A stretch of DNA of 64,000 nucleotides from Pseudomonas alkylphenolica (GTDB lineage: Bacteria; Pseudomonadota; Gammaproteobacteria; Pseudomonadales; Pseudomonadaceae). Under the pieces are notes generated by a model. It did not search any database and was not told the DNA's origin. It was given only the letters and a program-made list of their open reading frames with translations. Position numbers and translations under genes: made by a program. Shown one piece after another: positions 49,401 to 57,324 of this stretch. The DNA lies in the NCBI RefSeq assembly GCF_000746525.1, contig NZ_CP009048.1, forward strand, positions 3,093,501 through 3,157,500. Direction: 5' to 3'. How positions within the stretch are numbered: the first letter of the stretch is position 1; the number at the start of each line of letters is the position of its first letter.

Positions 49401-51694
49401 CTGGACCCAAACAGCTCGAGCGCTTCGGTCTCGTTCAAATCCGCCAACACTTTTTCAGCCAGCTTGTTGGCATACAGCTCCTTTTCCGATATGCGAATCA
49501 CCCGCCCGCTGGGCCAGCGCTTGGCACCATAGCGAACAGGCGCTCGGTCCGGCATGATCTCGTCAAAGACTTCGATGACCCGTTGCGGCCAGCGAGGCAA
49601 TTCCTGGCTCAGGCTTGGCTCCAGGCCCAAGCCGTGCACACCGGGTACACCTTCTTTCAAGCTGTCGATCAAGCGGGTCACCCGGCGGTCAATCTGAAAA
49701 CGCTGCAGTGTTTCTTTGAGCAATGGCGGCACCGCTAGCTGATCCAGATGCATGCGTCGCAGAACGTCGTCGTCAACGCCACTGATGCGCACGGCCTGCT
49801 CAAGCACCTCAGCAGGTAGTCCATCTGCTGCAACGCCAATGCGGCTGAGCAACGTTTCATGGCTCCACTGCATCGGTTGCTCACCGACTGCTTGCCAGGT
49901 GCCCTCCTGGTTATGCTTGAGGGTCGGCTGATAGGCATCCGGGTCATCCGGGTGGCGGATCGACCAGGCACCGTCAGCGTCTTCGAACACTTCGAAGACC
50001 TGGCCGTCGATGCGGATGTAGGATTTGCCATCAAGGCGGTACACCCCCATAGCATTCGGGGCGATGTCTGTCAGTTCGACACTGCGGGCATAGGGTGTCA
50101 GGTCAGGCTTCCACAAGCGCTGCTCGCCGCTGGGCAAGGTGACACGCACCAGGCTGTCCACACGCTCGCTTGCCTGCAACGGTGCGGCAACATGGCCTGC
50201 GGCACCCAAACCGACAGCCAGGACGACATTCAGAGCCACCGACTCAAAATGCGCCAACGCCTCATCCAGCTCACCAGCCTCCCAGGCATGAGCCCCGTCG
50301 ACAATTTCTTTGACCAGTTGCCCAGCGGCGACCGCCGCCATTACTGCATCGAGCACAGGCACAAAGAACGCAGCGGCGTTGAGCAGATTGAAACCAATGC
50401 TTTCCCAGTAAGCCAGGCGTTGCTTCTTCGCCGCTTCATCCGCCTGCGCACTGGGTACGGCAAGGTCGCGGGCATTGGCCTTGATTCGTTTGAGCAGCTG
50501 GTCTTGTACATAGCCAAACAACTCACTTTCAATCGCCACATCACGCAGGTGCAGATTGGCCTCGGGTTTGAGTTGGCCACCGGCATCAAGGCTGCGGTCA
50601 TACAGCGCCTCATCAAGCCGCTTGAAGAAATGTTCTTGCTCATGCCTGGGCACGAAAGATCGAAACAGCTCCAGGTAAGTAGACGTCAGCAGGTTTATGC
50701 GCAGGTCTTGCTTGAACGCCGCCACTGAAGCGTACTCTTTGAGCGGGTACAGCGGTGCACCTGGCAAGTAGACGACAATCGGCTCGACCTCGTCGCTGAC
50801 AACCCGATTGGCACTGAACACCAGTACGCCGTCAAGCGCTGACTGGAACATGCTCAGTGATTGGCAGATGACAGGCTTGCCATGCAGAAGCGGGGCTCGC
50901 TCGCCTTTGAGCAAGTCGTTGAACATCTGCTGAGCCGGGGCAGAGATTTCGCCCTTCATCAGTGCTGTTTGCGCAACAAGGCGCAAATTGTCCTTGTAGG
51001 CGTTGATCGACAACGTACGAACGGCATCCCGAGTCGAAGGACTCTCGAACACTTCGCCCAAGTGCGTCTGATACTTGCCGCCCAGATCCAGCTCATGACA
51101 CAAGGCGGCAAAGCGCGCGGGTTCGATGTCCAGCTGACGGATATAGCGGTATTGAAAGCGCGGGTAAGCACCTTCCTGCCCAGGTGCCAGCTCCAGCACA
51201 AAATCCCCCTTGGCGGCCAAGGCACTGCCCGACAGAAATTCGCTGTCGGCGGCAAAATTCTGCAATGCCGCCTGGAGCAGGCTTTGCTGGCGTGGCTTGA
51301 TCCGTAGCATGCTACCCAGCAGTACAGACTCTTCATGAATCTCTACCAGCTCGGTGGTGTTGACGTCGAGTTCGACATCCAGGTCGGCTTTCAGTTTGGC
51401 CTTGAGCAAGGGCTCAGCGAAGGCGCCCAGGCCCTGAAAATCTTTCAATGCCGTGGCCAAGGCCCGCACTGAGCGGCGGCTGCTTTGCTGGGCGTCAAGC
51501 AACGCCTGGCGGGCGTCTTCGCTTGCGTCAAAAAACCAGGCGCTGGAACCGGAGGGATTCAACTGGGCCGGACGCAGGCTTTCGCGCCAGCGCTTGAGGT
51601 CGGCGACCGTGGCATGCTTGAGCCAGTCCGGCAGGCGGTCGACTAAAAAGCGGCCATGCAGGCCAGGGACCGCGATCGATTGAGAAGTCAGCAT
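46460..51694 (-). CDS. NEL-type LRR E3 ubiquitin ligase effector-like protein
   Basis: 1744 residues from the ATG at 51692-51694. The first ~1100 residues match the large N-terminal region of Pseudomonas NEL proteins (DUF6543-like), with two hydrophobic stretches at about 435-465 and 480-505. Leucine-rich repeats cover about 1125-1370 (LQRLSLESNPLSIIPPDIS, LQELDLSRTGLELDE, LRIVDLSRNQIIELPDL). The C-terminal NEL domain follows; its catalytic cysteine is C1485 in FPVTCGDAGADAFSALE, with the C-x-D pattern of IpaH and SspH enzymes. Such proteins are injected into host cells and ubiquitinate targets. No type III or VI secretion gene is in the window. The ribosome site AGGAA is followed by seven C before ATG. 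Confidence 0.85.
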   Translation of the reverse strand: MLTSQSIAVPGLHGRFLVDRLPDWLKHATVADLKRWRESLRPAQLNPSGSSAWFFDASEDARQALLDAQQSSRRSVRALATALKDFQGLGAFAEPLLKAKLKADLDVELDVNTTELVEIHEESVLLGSMLRIKPRQQSLLQAALQNFAADSEFLSGSALAAKGDFVLELAPGQEGAYPRFQYRYIRQLDIEPARFAALCHELDLGGKYQTHLGEVFESPSTRDAVRTLSINAYKDNLRLVAQTALMKGEISAPAQQMFNDLLKGERAPLLHGKPVICQSLSMFQSALDGVLVFSANRVVSDEVEPIVVYLPGAPLYPLKEYASVAAFKQDLRINLLTSTYLELFRSFVPRHEQEHFFKRLDEALYDRSLDAGGQLKPEANLHLRDVAIESELFGYVQDQLLKRIKANARDLAVPSAQADEAAKKQRLAYWESIGFNLLNAAAFFVPVLDAVMAAVAAGQLVKEIVDGAHAWEAGELDEALAHFESVALNVVLAVGLGAAGHVAAPLQASERVDSLVRVTLPSGEQRLWKPDLTPYARSVELTDIAPNAMGVYRLDGKSYIRIDGQVFEVFEDADGAWSIRHPDDPDAYQPTLKHNQEGTWQAVGEQPMQWSHETLLSRIGVAADGLPAEVLEQAVRISGVDDDVLRRMHLDQLAVPPLLKETLQRFQIDRRVTRLIDSLKEGVPGVHGLGLEPSLSQELPRWPQRVIEVFDEIMPDRAPVRYGAKRWPSGRVIRISEKELYANKLAEKVLADLNETEALELFGSSVEPDKRLEVLRALIADQAIKRRANIFKIMYEHQHPPRSTEQQRLLRDFPMLTDAAAQEIVDAADSAERLQLQASDGRVPLRLAEEARVYQRQIVLSRAIQGVHKTTLASLDSDRLALGLLTELPGWTNTVRVEMREEVLSGRLLASAGEPGGELKVLVRLRGRYTVYDAQGLELSKDQEIIVSLLKALPDSERRALNLDIHATQSLRTALYALAVEDRVRAAKLLGQQPIRPWFRSPLRLADGRVGYPLGGSVRNWALKAKLGAMFPELESAELDEFIRSYQQRNQTLGDVVLRLETEQRVLQTTLAEWVEASEGPFQRVARARTRGQLVDAWRRLGGRRRSELNLQERDAGHLPVLTARFEHIRSLNMSRMNLQQMPTVFLQCFPRLQRLSLESNPLSIIPPDISALVGLRNLNLREVPLNSSDTMFDALRPLVNLRRLELQSNGLVNIPDAALETLATLPALSHLNLRYNEVSLTSEGLAILARLPLQELDLSRTGLELDEAGAQVFSRFVRLQRLRLSGNYLRRFPELGNLVQLRDLDLQGCGVSEWPAELTTLMNQNPYELRIVDLSRNQIIELPDLAATRFGAGLRDNSHAAQGLNLYFNPLDVASIARLEVIRVGFEPEIVVQVQPEIAVPVQPEDPWLQGADQAQRDLWHDLFQNDGHEALREMLDRLASSREFQRNGADVRERVWSMLQLASQHTQLREELLEIAEAFPVTCGDAGADAFSALEIAVLVFERSQEAITGERSAELLALYKQLFRRHEVQRMADVLSLARKQRRRALRANGALTPLDPLDDITDVLLRRDEVDDIEIRLALRQQLASELDYPEPSRGMLYQATANLSPQTAQRVKSAVLARDTVANRQAWMVEDINWTRYLEQRYVSQFDSFREMWAEGQEYLDFCVGVFNEGPEALDSEVLTFLRTALGAEPMNAEGTLHKIEINDGQYQQASDALKSARKVAEDALVLRLTQATEVEPEV

Positions 51695-51766
51695 GGGGGG
51701 GTTCCTGTGGTCAATTGGACCCACAGGAAACCCGAGTTACCCCCATGCAGTGGTGTTACATATTGC

Positions 51767-52783
51767 TCAACGCCATTGGCCGAGCTTGCTCCAGAGCCCG
51801 AGCAAAGTGTTTTCGATCGAACCGCTGGCCGCCAGCCCTACCCGCTCTTGCAGGCTTTTGCGTTCGGCATAGTGCAGGTGGTACAGATTCGCCTCACGTG
51901 CGCGGTCGCCCAGGTACTCGTCGCTAGTCTTGAGCTCGTCAATCAACTGCTTGTTCAGTGCGGCGACGCCCAACCACACTTCGCCGGTGGCCACATCGTC
52001 GATATGCAGCTGCGGGCGATAGCGCGAGACGAAGTCCTTGAACAGCTGGTGGGTGACGTCCAGATCTTCCTGGAATTTTTCCCGGCCCTTTTCTGTATTT
52101 TCGCCAAACACCGTCACGGTGCGTTTGTATTCACCGGCAGTGAACACTTCGAAATCGACGTCATGCTTTTTCAGCAGACGGTTGACGTTAGGCAACTGCG
52201 CCACCACGCCGATCGAACCGAGAATGGCAAAAGGCGCACTGACGATCTTGTCGCCAATACAGGCCATCATGTAGCCGCCGCTGGCAGCGACTTTGTCGAT
52301 ACAGACGGTCAGCGGAATGCCCGCCTGACGAATACGTGCCAACTGCGAAGCGGCCAGACCGTAGCTGTGAACCATGCCACCGCCGCTCTCCAGGCGCAGC
52401 ACCACTTCATCGCGCGGCGTCGCCAGGCTCAGCACGGCGGTGATCTCGTGACGCAGGCTTTCAGTGGCCGAAGCCTTGATGTCGCCGTCAAAATCGAGCA
52501 CGAACACCCGCGGTTTGTCTTCGGGGGTTTTCTTCTGCTGCTTTTGCGCCTTGGCCTGCTGCTTGCGCAGGGCCTTGAGCTGGGCTTTGTCCAGCAGGCT
52601 GCTTTCCAGACGCTCGCGCAAGTCCTTGTAGAACTCGTTGAGCTTGTTGACCTGCAACTGGCCGCCAGCCTTGCGCCGGCCTTTGCCACGCAAACCGGCA
52701 ATCGCCGAAAGAACAACCAGAATCGCGATCACCAGGGTCGCGGTCTTGGCGAGAAAGCTTGCGTACTCTGCAAGAAACTCCAC
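51767..52783 (-). CDS. sohB: SohB-type inner-membrane serine protease
   Basis: 338 residues, S49/SppA family. An N-terminal membrane helix (ATLVIAILVVLSAIAGL) is followed by a basic Lys/Gln-rich linker and the protease core: FDGDIKASATESLRHE, LRLESGGGMVHSYG, catalytic Ser in DKVAASGGYMMACIGD, and catalytic Lys in AGEYKRTVTVFG. SohB digests short or leftover peptides at the periplasmic face. GGAGTTACTG precedes the ATG. It follows the NEL gene's start with a 72-bp gap and is transcribed in the same direction. Confidence 0.94.
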   Translation of the reverse strand: MEFLAEYASFLAKTATLVIAILVVLSAIAGLRGKGRRKAGGQLQVNKLNEFYKDLRERLESSLLDKAQLKALRKQQAKAQKQQKKTPEDKPRVFVLDFDGDIKASATESLRHEITAVLSLATPRDEVVLRLESGGGMVHSYGLAASQLARIRQAGIPLTVCIDKVAASGGYMMACIGDKIVSAPFAILGSIGVVAQLPNVNRLLKKHDVDFEVFTAGEYKRTVTVFGENTEKGREKFQEDLDVTHQLFKDFVSRYRPQLHIDDVATGEVWLGVAALNKQLIDELKTSDEYLGDRAREANLYHLHYAERKSLQERVGLAASGSIENTLLGLWSKLGQWR

Positions 52784-52980
52784 AGTAACTCCTTAACATG
52801 CCGGCGCCCGAACGGCGCGAACCGATAGTCAAGCATACCGACGCGGCCTTGCCCCTGCCAGCGTAGGAAATCTCCAGCAATGCAGTTCAAACGCTCTTTT
52901 CAAACGCTTGTATGTTTTTTCGTTGACAGCCCGCCAGCGGCATCCTAACCTCGGCCTCATTCTTAGCGCAGGCGCACGAC

Positions 52981-53691
52981 GTGGGCAGTATCTACCTGAT
53001 TCGACATGGCCAGGCCTCATTCGGTGCAGACGACTACGACGTCCTCTCGCCGGTGGGCATGCGCCAGAGCGAAGCACTCGGCGAACACCTGGCCCAGCTG
53101 GGAGTACGCCTGGATCGTTGCCTGGCTGGCGACTTGCGCCGCCAGCAAGATACCGCGCGCCTGGCGTTGGCAGCCATGCACAACGCCGGCGGCAACGTGC
53201 CGCAGCTGGAAACCGATGCCGCTTTCAACGAGTTCGATGCCGACGCCGTAATCCGCAATCTGTTGCCCGGCTTGTTGCCCCAAGAGCCTGAAGCGCTGCA
53301 TATCCTGCGCAACGGGGCGCAAAACCGCGCCGAGTTCCAGCGCCTGTTCGCGCTGCTTATCCAGCGTTGGCACGGCGGCGAGCACCAAAGTGACTGCCTG
53401 GAATCCTGGCAGGGGTTTGTCGAGCGTGTCGACGCAGGCCTGCAGCGGGTGCTGCAACAGGCCGGCAACGGCGACAACATTGCGATTTTCACCTCGGGCG
53501 GCACGATCACCGCCCTGCTCCACCTGGTTACCCGTATCACTGCCAGCCAGGCTTTCGAGCTGAACTGGCAGATCATCAACACCTCGCTCAGCCAACTGAA
53601 GTTTCGTGGCCGCGAGGTGGCCCTGGCTTCCTTCAACAGCCAAGCGCATGTGCAGCTGCTGAAGGTGCCGGAGCTCATCACCTACCGTTGA
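52981..53691 (+). CDS. Histidine phosphatase superfamily protein
   Basis: 236 residues with a GTG start at 52981. The catalytic motif IYLIRHGQASFG has the phosphorylated His, and the second His/Glu signals are in LAGDLRRQQDTARLAL and SGGTITALLHLV. The usual second histidine of the phosphoglycerate mutase group (GHG) is replaced by SGG, as in some bacterial members. It dephosphorylates an unknown small substrate. No strong ribosome site is visible. It precedes an SCP2 gene by 57 bp and is divergent from sohB. Confidence 0.85.
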   Translation: MGSIYLIRHGQASFGADDYDVLSPVGMRQSEALGEHLAQLGVRLDRCLAGDLRRQQDTARLALAAMHNAGGNVPQLETDAAFNEFDADAVIRNLLPGLLPQEPEALHILRNGAQNRAEFQRLFALLIQRWHGGEHQSDCLESWQGFVERVDAGLQRVLQQAGNGDNIAIFTSGGTITALLHLVTRITASQAFELNWQIINTSLSQLKFRGREVALASFNSQAHVQLLKVPELITYR

Positions 53692-53748
53692 GCCCCGGCC
53701 CGTGGCAGCCTTCACCGGTTGCCGTAATCACTTAATAAGGAACACACC

Positions 53749-54066
53749 ATGAGCGATGTAGCAAAAGCCGTCGAAGCGATGAAAGCCAAGTTCAACCCAG
53801 CCGCTGCTGCCGGTCTTGACCTGGTGTTCGGTTTCAACATCACCGACGAAGACAAGCACTACGCCCTGATCGTCAAGGATGGCACCTGCGAAATCCAGGA
53901 AGGCGAAAACGCCGACGCCAACTGCACCCTGGTACTGGACAGCGAAACCCTCAAAGGTATCGTCAGCGGCGACACCGATGGCATGCAAGCATTCATGGGC
54001 GGCAAGCTGCGCGTTGAAGGCGACATGATGCTGTCGATGAAGCTGAGCGAGCTGTTCCCGGCCTGA
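53749..54066 (+). CDS. SCP2 sterol-binding domain protein
   Basis: 105 residues covering one SCP2 domain: FGFNITDEDKHYALIVKDG, then CTLVLDSETLKGIVSGDTDG and FMGGKLRVEGDMMLSMKL. These small lipid-binding proteins bind acyl-CoA or fatty acids. It follows the phosphatase and precedes lipid-related genes (APH-like kinase, SDR), which hints at acyl-CoA metabolism. AAGGAA lies upstream of the ATG, and a terminator follows. Confidence 0.93.
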   Translation: MSDVAKAVEAMKAKFNPAAAAGLDLVFGFNITDEDKHYALIVKDGTCEIQEGENADANCTLVLDSETLKGIVSGDTDGMQAFMGGKLRVEGDMMLSMKLSELFPA

Positions 54067-54086
54067 GCCCTGCGCTGATGCCAGAC

Positions 54087-54120
54087 AAAACCGAAGCCTT
54101 GAACGGCTTCGGTTTTTTTT
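54087..54120 (+). terminator. Rho-independent terminator
   Basis: AAAACCGAAGCC-TTGAAC-GGCTTCGGTTTT with four further T: a 12-bp stem and 6-base loop, 21 bp after the SCP2 stop. Confidence 0.93.
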
Positions 54121-54131
54121 CGTCTGCTCTT

Positions 54132-54204
54132 CGGTGGGAGCGGGCTTGTCCCGCGATGCGATGTGACTGAGAGATCACGATCGCGGGGCAAGCCCGCTCC
54201 CACT
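54132..54204. repeat. REP pair (outward-facing order)
   Basis: Two REP halves in the same unusual order as at 33331, in the gap before the APH-like gene. The first copy has GTCCC instead of GCCCC. Confidence 0.88.
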
Positions 54205-54334
54205 GGCTGTCACCCATCAGGGGCGTTGATCGACCTGCAACACGCTGGCCTATAAGGCTGTGCCAGACTTGTTCGGGTCTGTCGCGAGAATTAGATTAGC
54301 CAATAGTCACTGGCTTCAATCATAAGGGAAAAGC

Positions 54335-55402
54335 ATGACGCTCACCGATCAGTCCACCCAGGTCCGCCCCGGCGAAGAACTCGATGCCGCTGTCATCGAC
54401 CCTTATCTGAAGGCGCATATTGCCGGCCTCAGCGGCACGCCGCACATCAGCCAGTTCCCCGGCGGCGCGTCCAATCTGACGTACCTGGTGCAATACCCCG
54501 AGCGCGAGTTCGTCCTGCGCCGTCCGCCGTTCGGCCACAAGGCCAAGTCGGCCCACGACATGGGGCGCGAGTTCCGCATCCTCAACCAGCTCAACAGCGG
54601 CTTCCCCTACTGCCCCAAGGCCTACGTGCATTGCACCGACGAGGCGCTGATCGGCGGCGAGTTTTACGTCATGGACCGGGTCAAGGGCATCATCCTGCGC
54701 TCGGACCTGCCACCGGAGCTGGGCCTGGATGCCACACATACCGAGGCGCTGTGCAAGAGCTTCATCGAACGCATGGTCGAACTGCACCAGGTGGACTACA
54801 ACGCCTGCGGCCTGGGCGACCTGGGCAAGCCGGAAGGTTACGTGCAGCGCCAGATCGAGGGCTGGAGCAGTCGCTACGAGAAGGCCCTGACCCCGGACGC
54901 GCCGCGCTGGGAAAAGGTCATCGCCTGGCTGCGTGAGAAGATGCCGGCCGATCATCCCAAGCCTGCCATCGTGCACAACGACTATCGCTTCGACAACGTC
55001 ATCCTCGATGCCGACAACCCGATGCGCATCATCGGTGTGCTCGACTGGGAAATGACCACCATCGGCGACCCGTTGATGGATCTGGGCAACACCCTGGCCT
55101 ACTGGATCGAAGCCAGCGACCCGGCACCGGTGCAGCTGATGCGCCGTCAGCCAAGCAACGCCCCGGGCATGCTCACCCGCCAGCAGTTTGTCGACTACTA
55201 CGCCGAACGCGCCGGAATCAGCATCGACAACTACGACTTTTATTACACCTACGGCCTGTTCCGTCTGGCCGGTATCGTCCAGCAGATCTACTACCGCTTC
55301 TTCCACGGCCAGACCCAGGACAAGCGCTTCGCCCAGTTCATTCACATGAACAAACTGCTGGAGCACATGAGCCTGCAGGTCATCGCCAAGTCCAGCCTCT
55401 GA
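54335..55402 (+). CDS. Phosphotransferase (APH/choline-kinase-like, ACAD10-type)
   Basis: 355 residues. The kinase fold shows the nucleotide loop SQFPGGASNLTYLVQY, the catalytic loop IVHNDYRFDNVILD and the metal-binding VLDWEMTTIGDPLMDLG. This subgroup resembles the kinase-like domain of acyl-CoA dehydrogenase family 10, which phosphorylates hydroxy-acyl-CoAs. It sits 22 bp before an SDR gene, as in many Pseudomonas hydroxy-fatty-acid loci. AAGGG precedes the ATG at 54335. Confidence 0.88.
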   Translation: MTLTDQSTQVRPGEELDAAVIDPYLKAHIAGLSGTPHISQFPGGASNLTYLVQYPEREFVLRRPPFGHKAKSAHDMGREFRILNQLNSGFPYCPKAYVHCTDEALIGGEFYVMDRVKGIILRSDLPPELGLDATHTEALCKSFIERMVELHQVDYNACGLGDLGKPEGYVQRQIEGWSSRYEKALTPDAPRWEKVIAWLREKMPADHPKPAIVHNDYRFDNVILDADNPMRIIGVLDWEMTTIGDPLMDLGNTLAYWIEASDPAPVQLMRRQPSNAPGMLTRQQFVDYYAERAGISIDNYDFYYTYGLFRLAGIVQQIYYRFFHGQTQDKRFAQFIHMNKLLEHMSLQVIAKSSL

Positions 55403-55424
55403 CGACTACAACAAGGAAAAGACC

Positions 55425-56192
55425 ATGTCCAAGACCCAACTGTTCGACCTCGACGGCAAGATCGCCTTTGTTTCCGGTGCCAGTCGCGGCATCGGCGAGG
55501 CGATTGCCCACCTGCTGGCCCAGCAAGGCGCCCATGTGATCGTTTCCAGCCGCAAGCTCGATGGCTGCCAGCAAGTCGCCGACGCCATCGTCGCCGCCGG
55601 CGGCCAGGCCACGGCGATTGCCTGCCATATCGGCGAGATGGAACAGATCAACGCCGTGTTTGCAGCTATCCGCGAGCAGTTCGGGCGCCTGGATATCCTG
55701 GTCAACAACGCCGCGACCAACCCGCAGTTCTGCAACGTGCTGGACACCGACCTTGGCGCCTTCCAGAAGACCGTCGATGTGAACATCCGCGGCTACTTCT
55801 TCATGTCGGTCGAAGCCGGCAAGCTGATGCGCGAAAACGGCGGCGGCAGCATCATCAACGTCGCTTCGATCAACGGCGTATCGCCAGGCGTGTTCCAGGG
55901 CATCTACTCGGTGACCAAGGCAGCGGTGATCAACATGACCAAGGTCTTCGCCAAGGAATGCGCACCCTTCGGCATTCGCTGCAACGCCCTGCTGCCTGGC
56001 CTGACCGACACCAAATTCGCCTCGGCACTGGTCAAGAACGACGCCATCCTCAACACCGCGCTGCAGCAGATCCCGCTCAAGCGCGTAGCCGACCCGAAAG
56101 AGATGGCCGGTGCAGTGCTGTACCTGGCCAGTGACGCCTCGAGCTACACCACCGGTGTGGCATTGAACGTGGACGGCGGCTTCCTCTCCTGA
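55425..56192 (+). CDS. Short-chain dehydrogenase/reductase
   Basis: 255 residues, classical SDR. Cofactor motif SGASRGIGEAIAHL, NNAAT, catalytic Ser in IINVASINGVS and Y-x3-K in GIYSVTKAAVINMT. The C-terminal DGGFLS is complete. It lies 22 bp after the APH-like gene with AAGGAAAAG as ribosome site, so the two form an operon. Substrate is probably a hydroxyacyl compound; this is inference from the neighbour. Confidence 0.92.
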   Translation: MSKTQLFDLDGKIAFVSGASRGIGEAIAHLLAQQGAHVIVSSRKLDGCQQVADAIVAAGGQATAIACHIGEMEQINAVFAAIREQFGRLDILVNNAATNPQFCNVLDTDLGAFQKTVDVNIRGYFFMSVEAGKLMRENGGGSIINVASINGVSPGVFQGIYSVTKAAVINMTKVFAKECAPFGIRCNALLPGLTDTKFASALVKNDAILNTALQQIPLKRVADPKEMAGAVLYLASDASSYTTGVALNVDGGFLS

Positions 56193-56205
56193 TTGCTGGG
56201 CGGCA

Positions 56206-56805
56206 TCAAGGGGCAAGCCCGCGCTGCTCTGCCAGCAGCTGCTGGATCACTTGCTCCTGGGTGTCATAGGCGCCCTCGCCGAAATGCACAAAGCGTACCT
56301 GGCCCCGGGCATCGACAAAGTAGTGCGCCGGCCAGAACTGATTGCCGAAGGCATTCCAGATGGCATAACGGTTGTCGATGGCCACCGGGTACTCGATGCC
56401 CAGCTTGGCGACTTGCCCTCGCACGTTGTCGATGTCGTTTTCGTAGTCGTACTCCGGGGTGTGCACGCCGATCACCACCAGGCCCTGGTCAGCGTAGCGC
56501 TTGGCCCAGTTGTTGACGTACGGCAGGCTACGCTGGCAATTGATACAGTCGTAGGTCCAGAAATCCACCAGCACCACCTTACCCTTGAGCGCTTCGCGAT
56601 CCAGCGCTGGCGAGTTGAGCCACTGCACTGCGCCGCTCAATTCAGGCATGGGTCCGAGGGTGTCCAGCTGCGAAGGACCGGCCAGCAAGCGGCCGCCCAG
56701 GCCTACAGCAATCAGGGAAAGGGCCAGCGCAGCGGCGATGCCAACCTTGCGCCGGGTTGGATTCAGGCGGCGCAAGGCGCCGCCCAGCGTTGTGGACAAT
56801 GACAT
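56206..56805 (-). CDS. Membrane-anchored thioredoxin-like protein (TlpA/DipZ-type)
   Basis: 199 residues. An N-terminal membrane anchor (VGIAAALALSLIAVGLGG) is followed by a periplasmic redoxin domain with VVLVDFWTYDCINCQRSLPY as active site (C-x2-C) and the cis-Pro loop DNRYAIWNAFGNQFWPAHY. The WTYDCINC motif is that of the C-terminal part of DipZ-like and copper-associated thioredoxins. It probably reduces periplasmic disulfides. It follows the DUF2790 gene by 24 bp, divergent from the two-component genes. Confidence 0.9.
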   Translation of the reverse strand: MSLSTTLGGALRRLNPTRRKVGIAAALALSLIAVGLGGRLLAGPSQLDTLGPMPELSGAVQWLNSPALDREALKGKVVLVDFWTYDCINCQRSLPYVNNWAKRYADQGLVVIGVHTPEYDYENDIDNVRGQVAKLGIEYPVAIDNRYAIWNAFGNQFWPAHYFVDARGQVRFVHFGEGAYDTQEQVIQQLLAEQRGLAP

Positions 56806-56829
56806 GCTCGGCTCTCTGCGTGAGGGTGC

Positions 56830-57099
56830 TTAACCGCCTTCGTGGCAGGCACCGGTGGCGTAGGTCTGGTATTGCAGGCTGTGCGGCTGGCCCTTGGAGT
56901 CCAGGTAGTCCATCTTCGCGGTGACCACGCCACAGGCCTCGCCATTGTTGTTTTCGTGGATGGACAGGACTTTCTTCACGTCCAGATGCTGGCCGTAATG
57001 ATAGTTCTGCACGGGTATGCTGCTGTCGGCAAAGGCACTGAAGGCACCGAAACCGAAAAGGGCGAACAGGCTGATGCGAGCCAGGGTCTTGATAGTCAT
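56830..57099 (-). CDS. DUF2790 periplasmic protein
   Basis: 89 residues from ATG 57099, GGAG site. Signal peptide (ARISLFALFGFGAFSAFA) then DSSIPVQNYHYGQHLDVKKV. The mature part has two cysteines (GEACGVVTAKM and ATGACHEGG). DUF2790 proteins occur near metal-response and two-component genes in Pseudomonas, and their function is unknown. First gene of the minus-strand pair with the thioredoxin-like protein; divergent from the response regulator. Confidence 0.88.
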   Translation of the reverse strand: MTIKTLARISLFALFGFGAFSAFADSSIPVQNYHYGQHLDVKKVLSIHENNNGEACGVVTAKMDYLDSKGQPHSLQYQTYATGACHEGG

Positions 57100-57195
57100 G
57101 TCGAGTCTCCCGGGTGAAAATCTCACCCTCTGCCGGAGAGGAAGGGCCCTCCCCGTTGAGACCTATTTGAGGCGCCCAAGGTATCGCCGATATGT

Positions 57196-57211
57196 CCGGA
57201 TCACGCCGGAT
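57196..57211. promoter_or_regulatory. Direct repeat CCGGAT-N4-CCGGAT, candidate response-regulator box
   Basis: Two CCGGAT hexamers start exactly 10 bp apart, one helical turn, in the divergent promoter. This is the layout bound by OmpR/PhoB-type dimers, and the gene next to it encodes one. Confidence 0.5.
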
Positions 57212-57222
57212 TGCCTCTTCAG

Positions 57223-57245
57223 GTATCTGCCGGCACAACAGATAC
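57223..57245. promoter_or_regulatory. Inverted repeat GTATCTG-N9-CAGATAC
   Basis: A perfect 7-bp inverted repeat 80 bp upstream of the response-regulator start, close to the direct repeat. It may be an operator for another regulator or a second site. Confidence 0.5.
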
Positions 57246-57324
57246 ACTGCAATACAAACCCCGGCAGGCAAGCGCCACCGGGCTCTGTACACTTCAGGCC
57301 AATGCGCTTGAACAGGAGCCGGGC

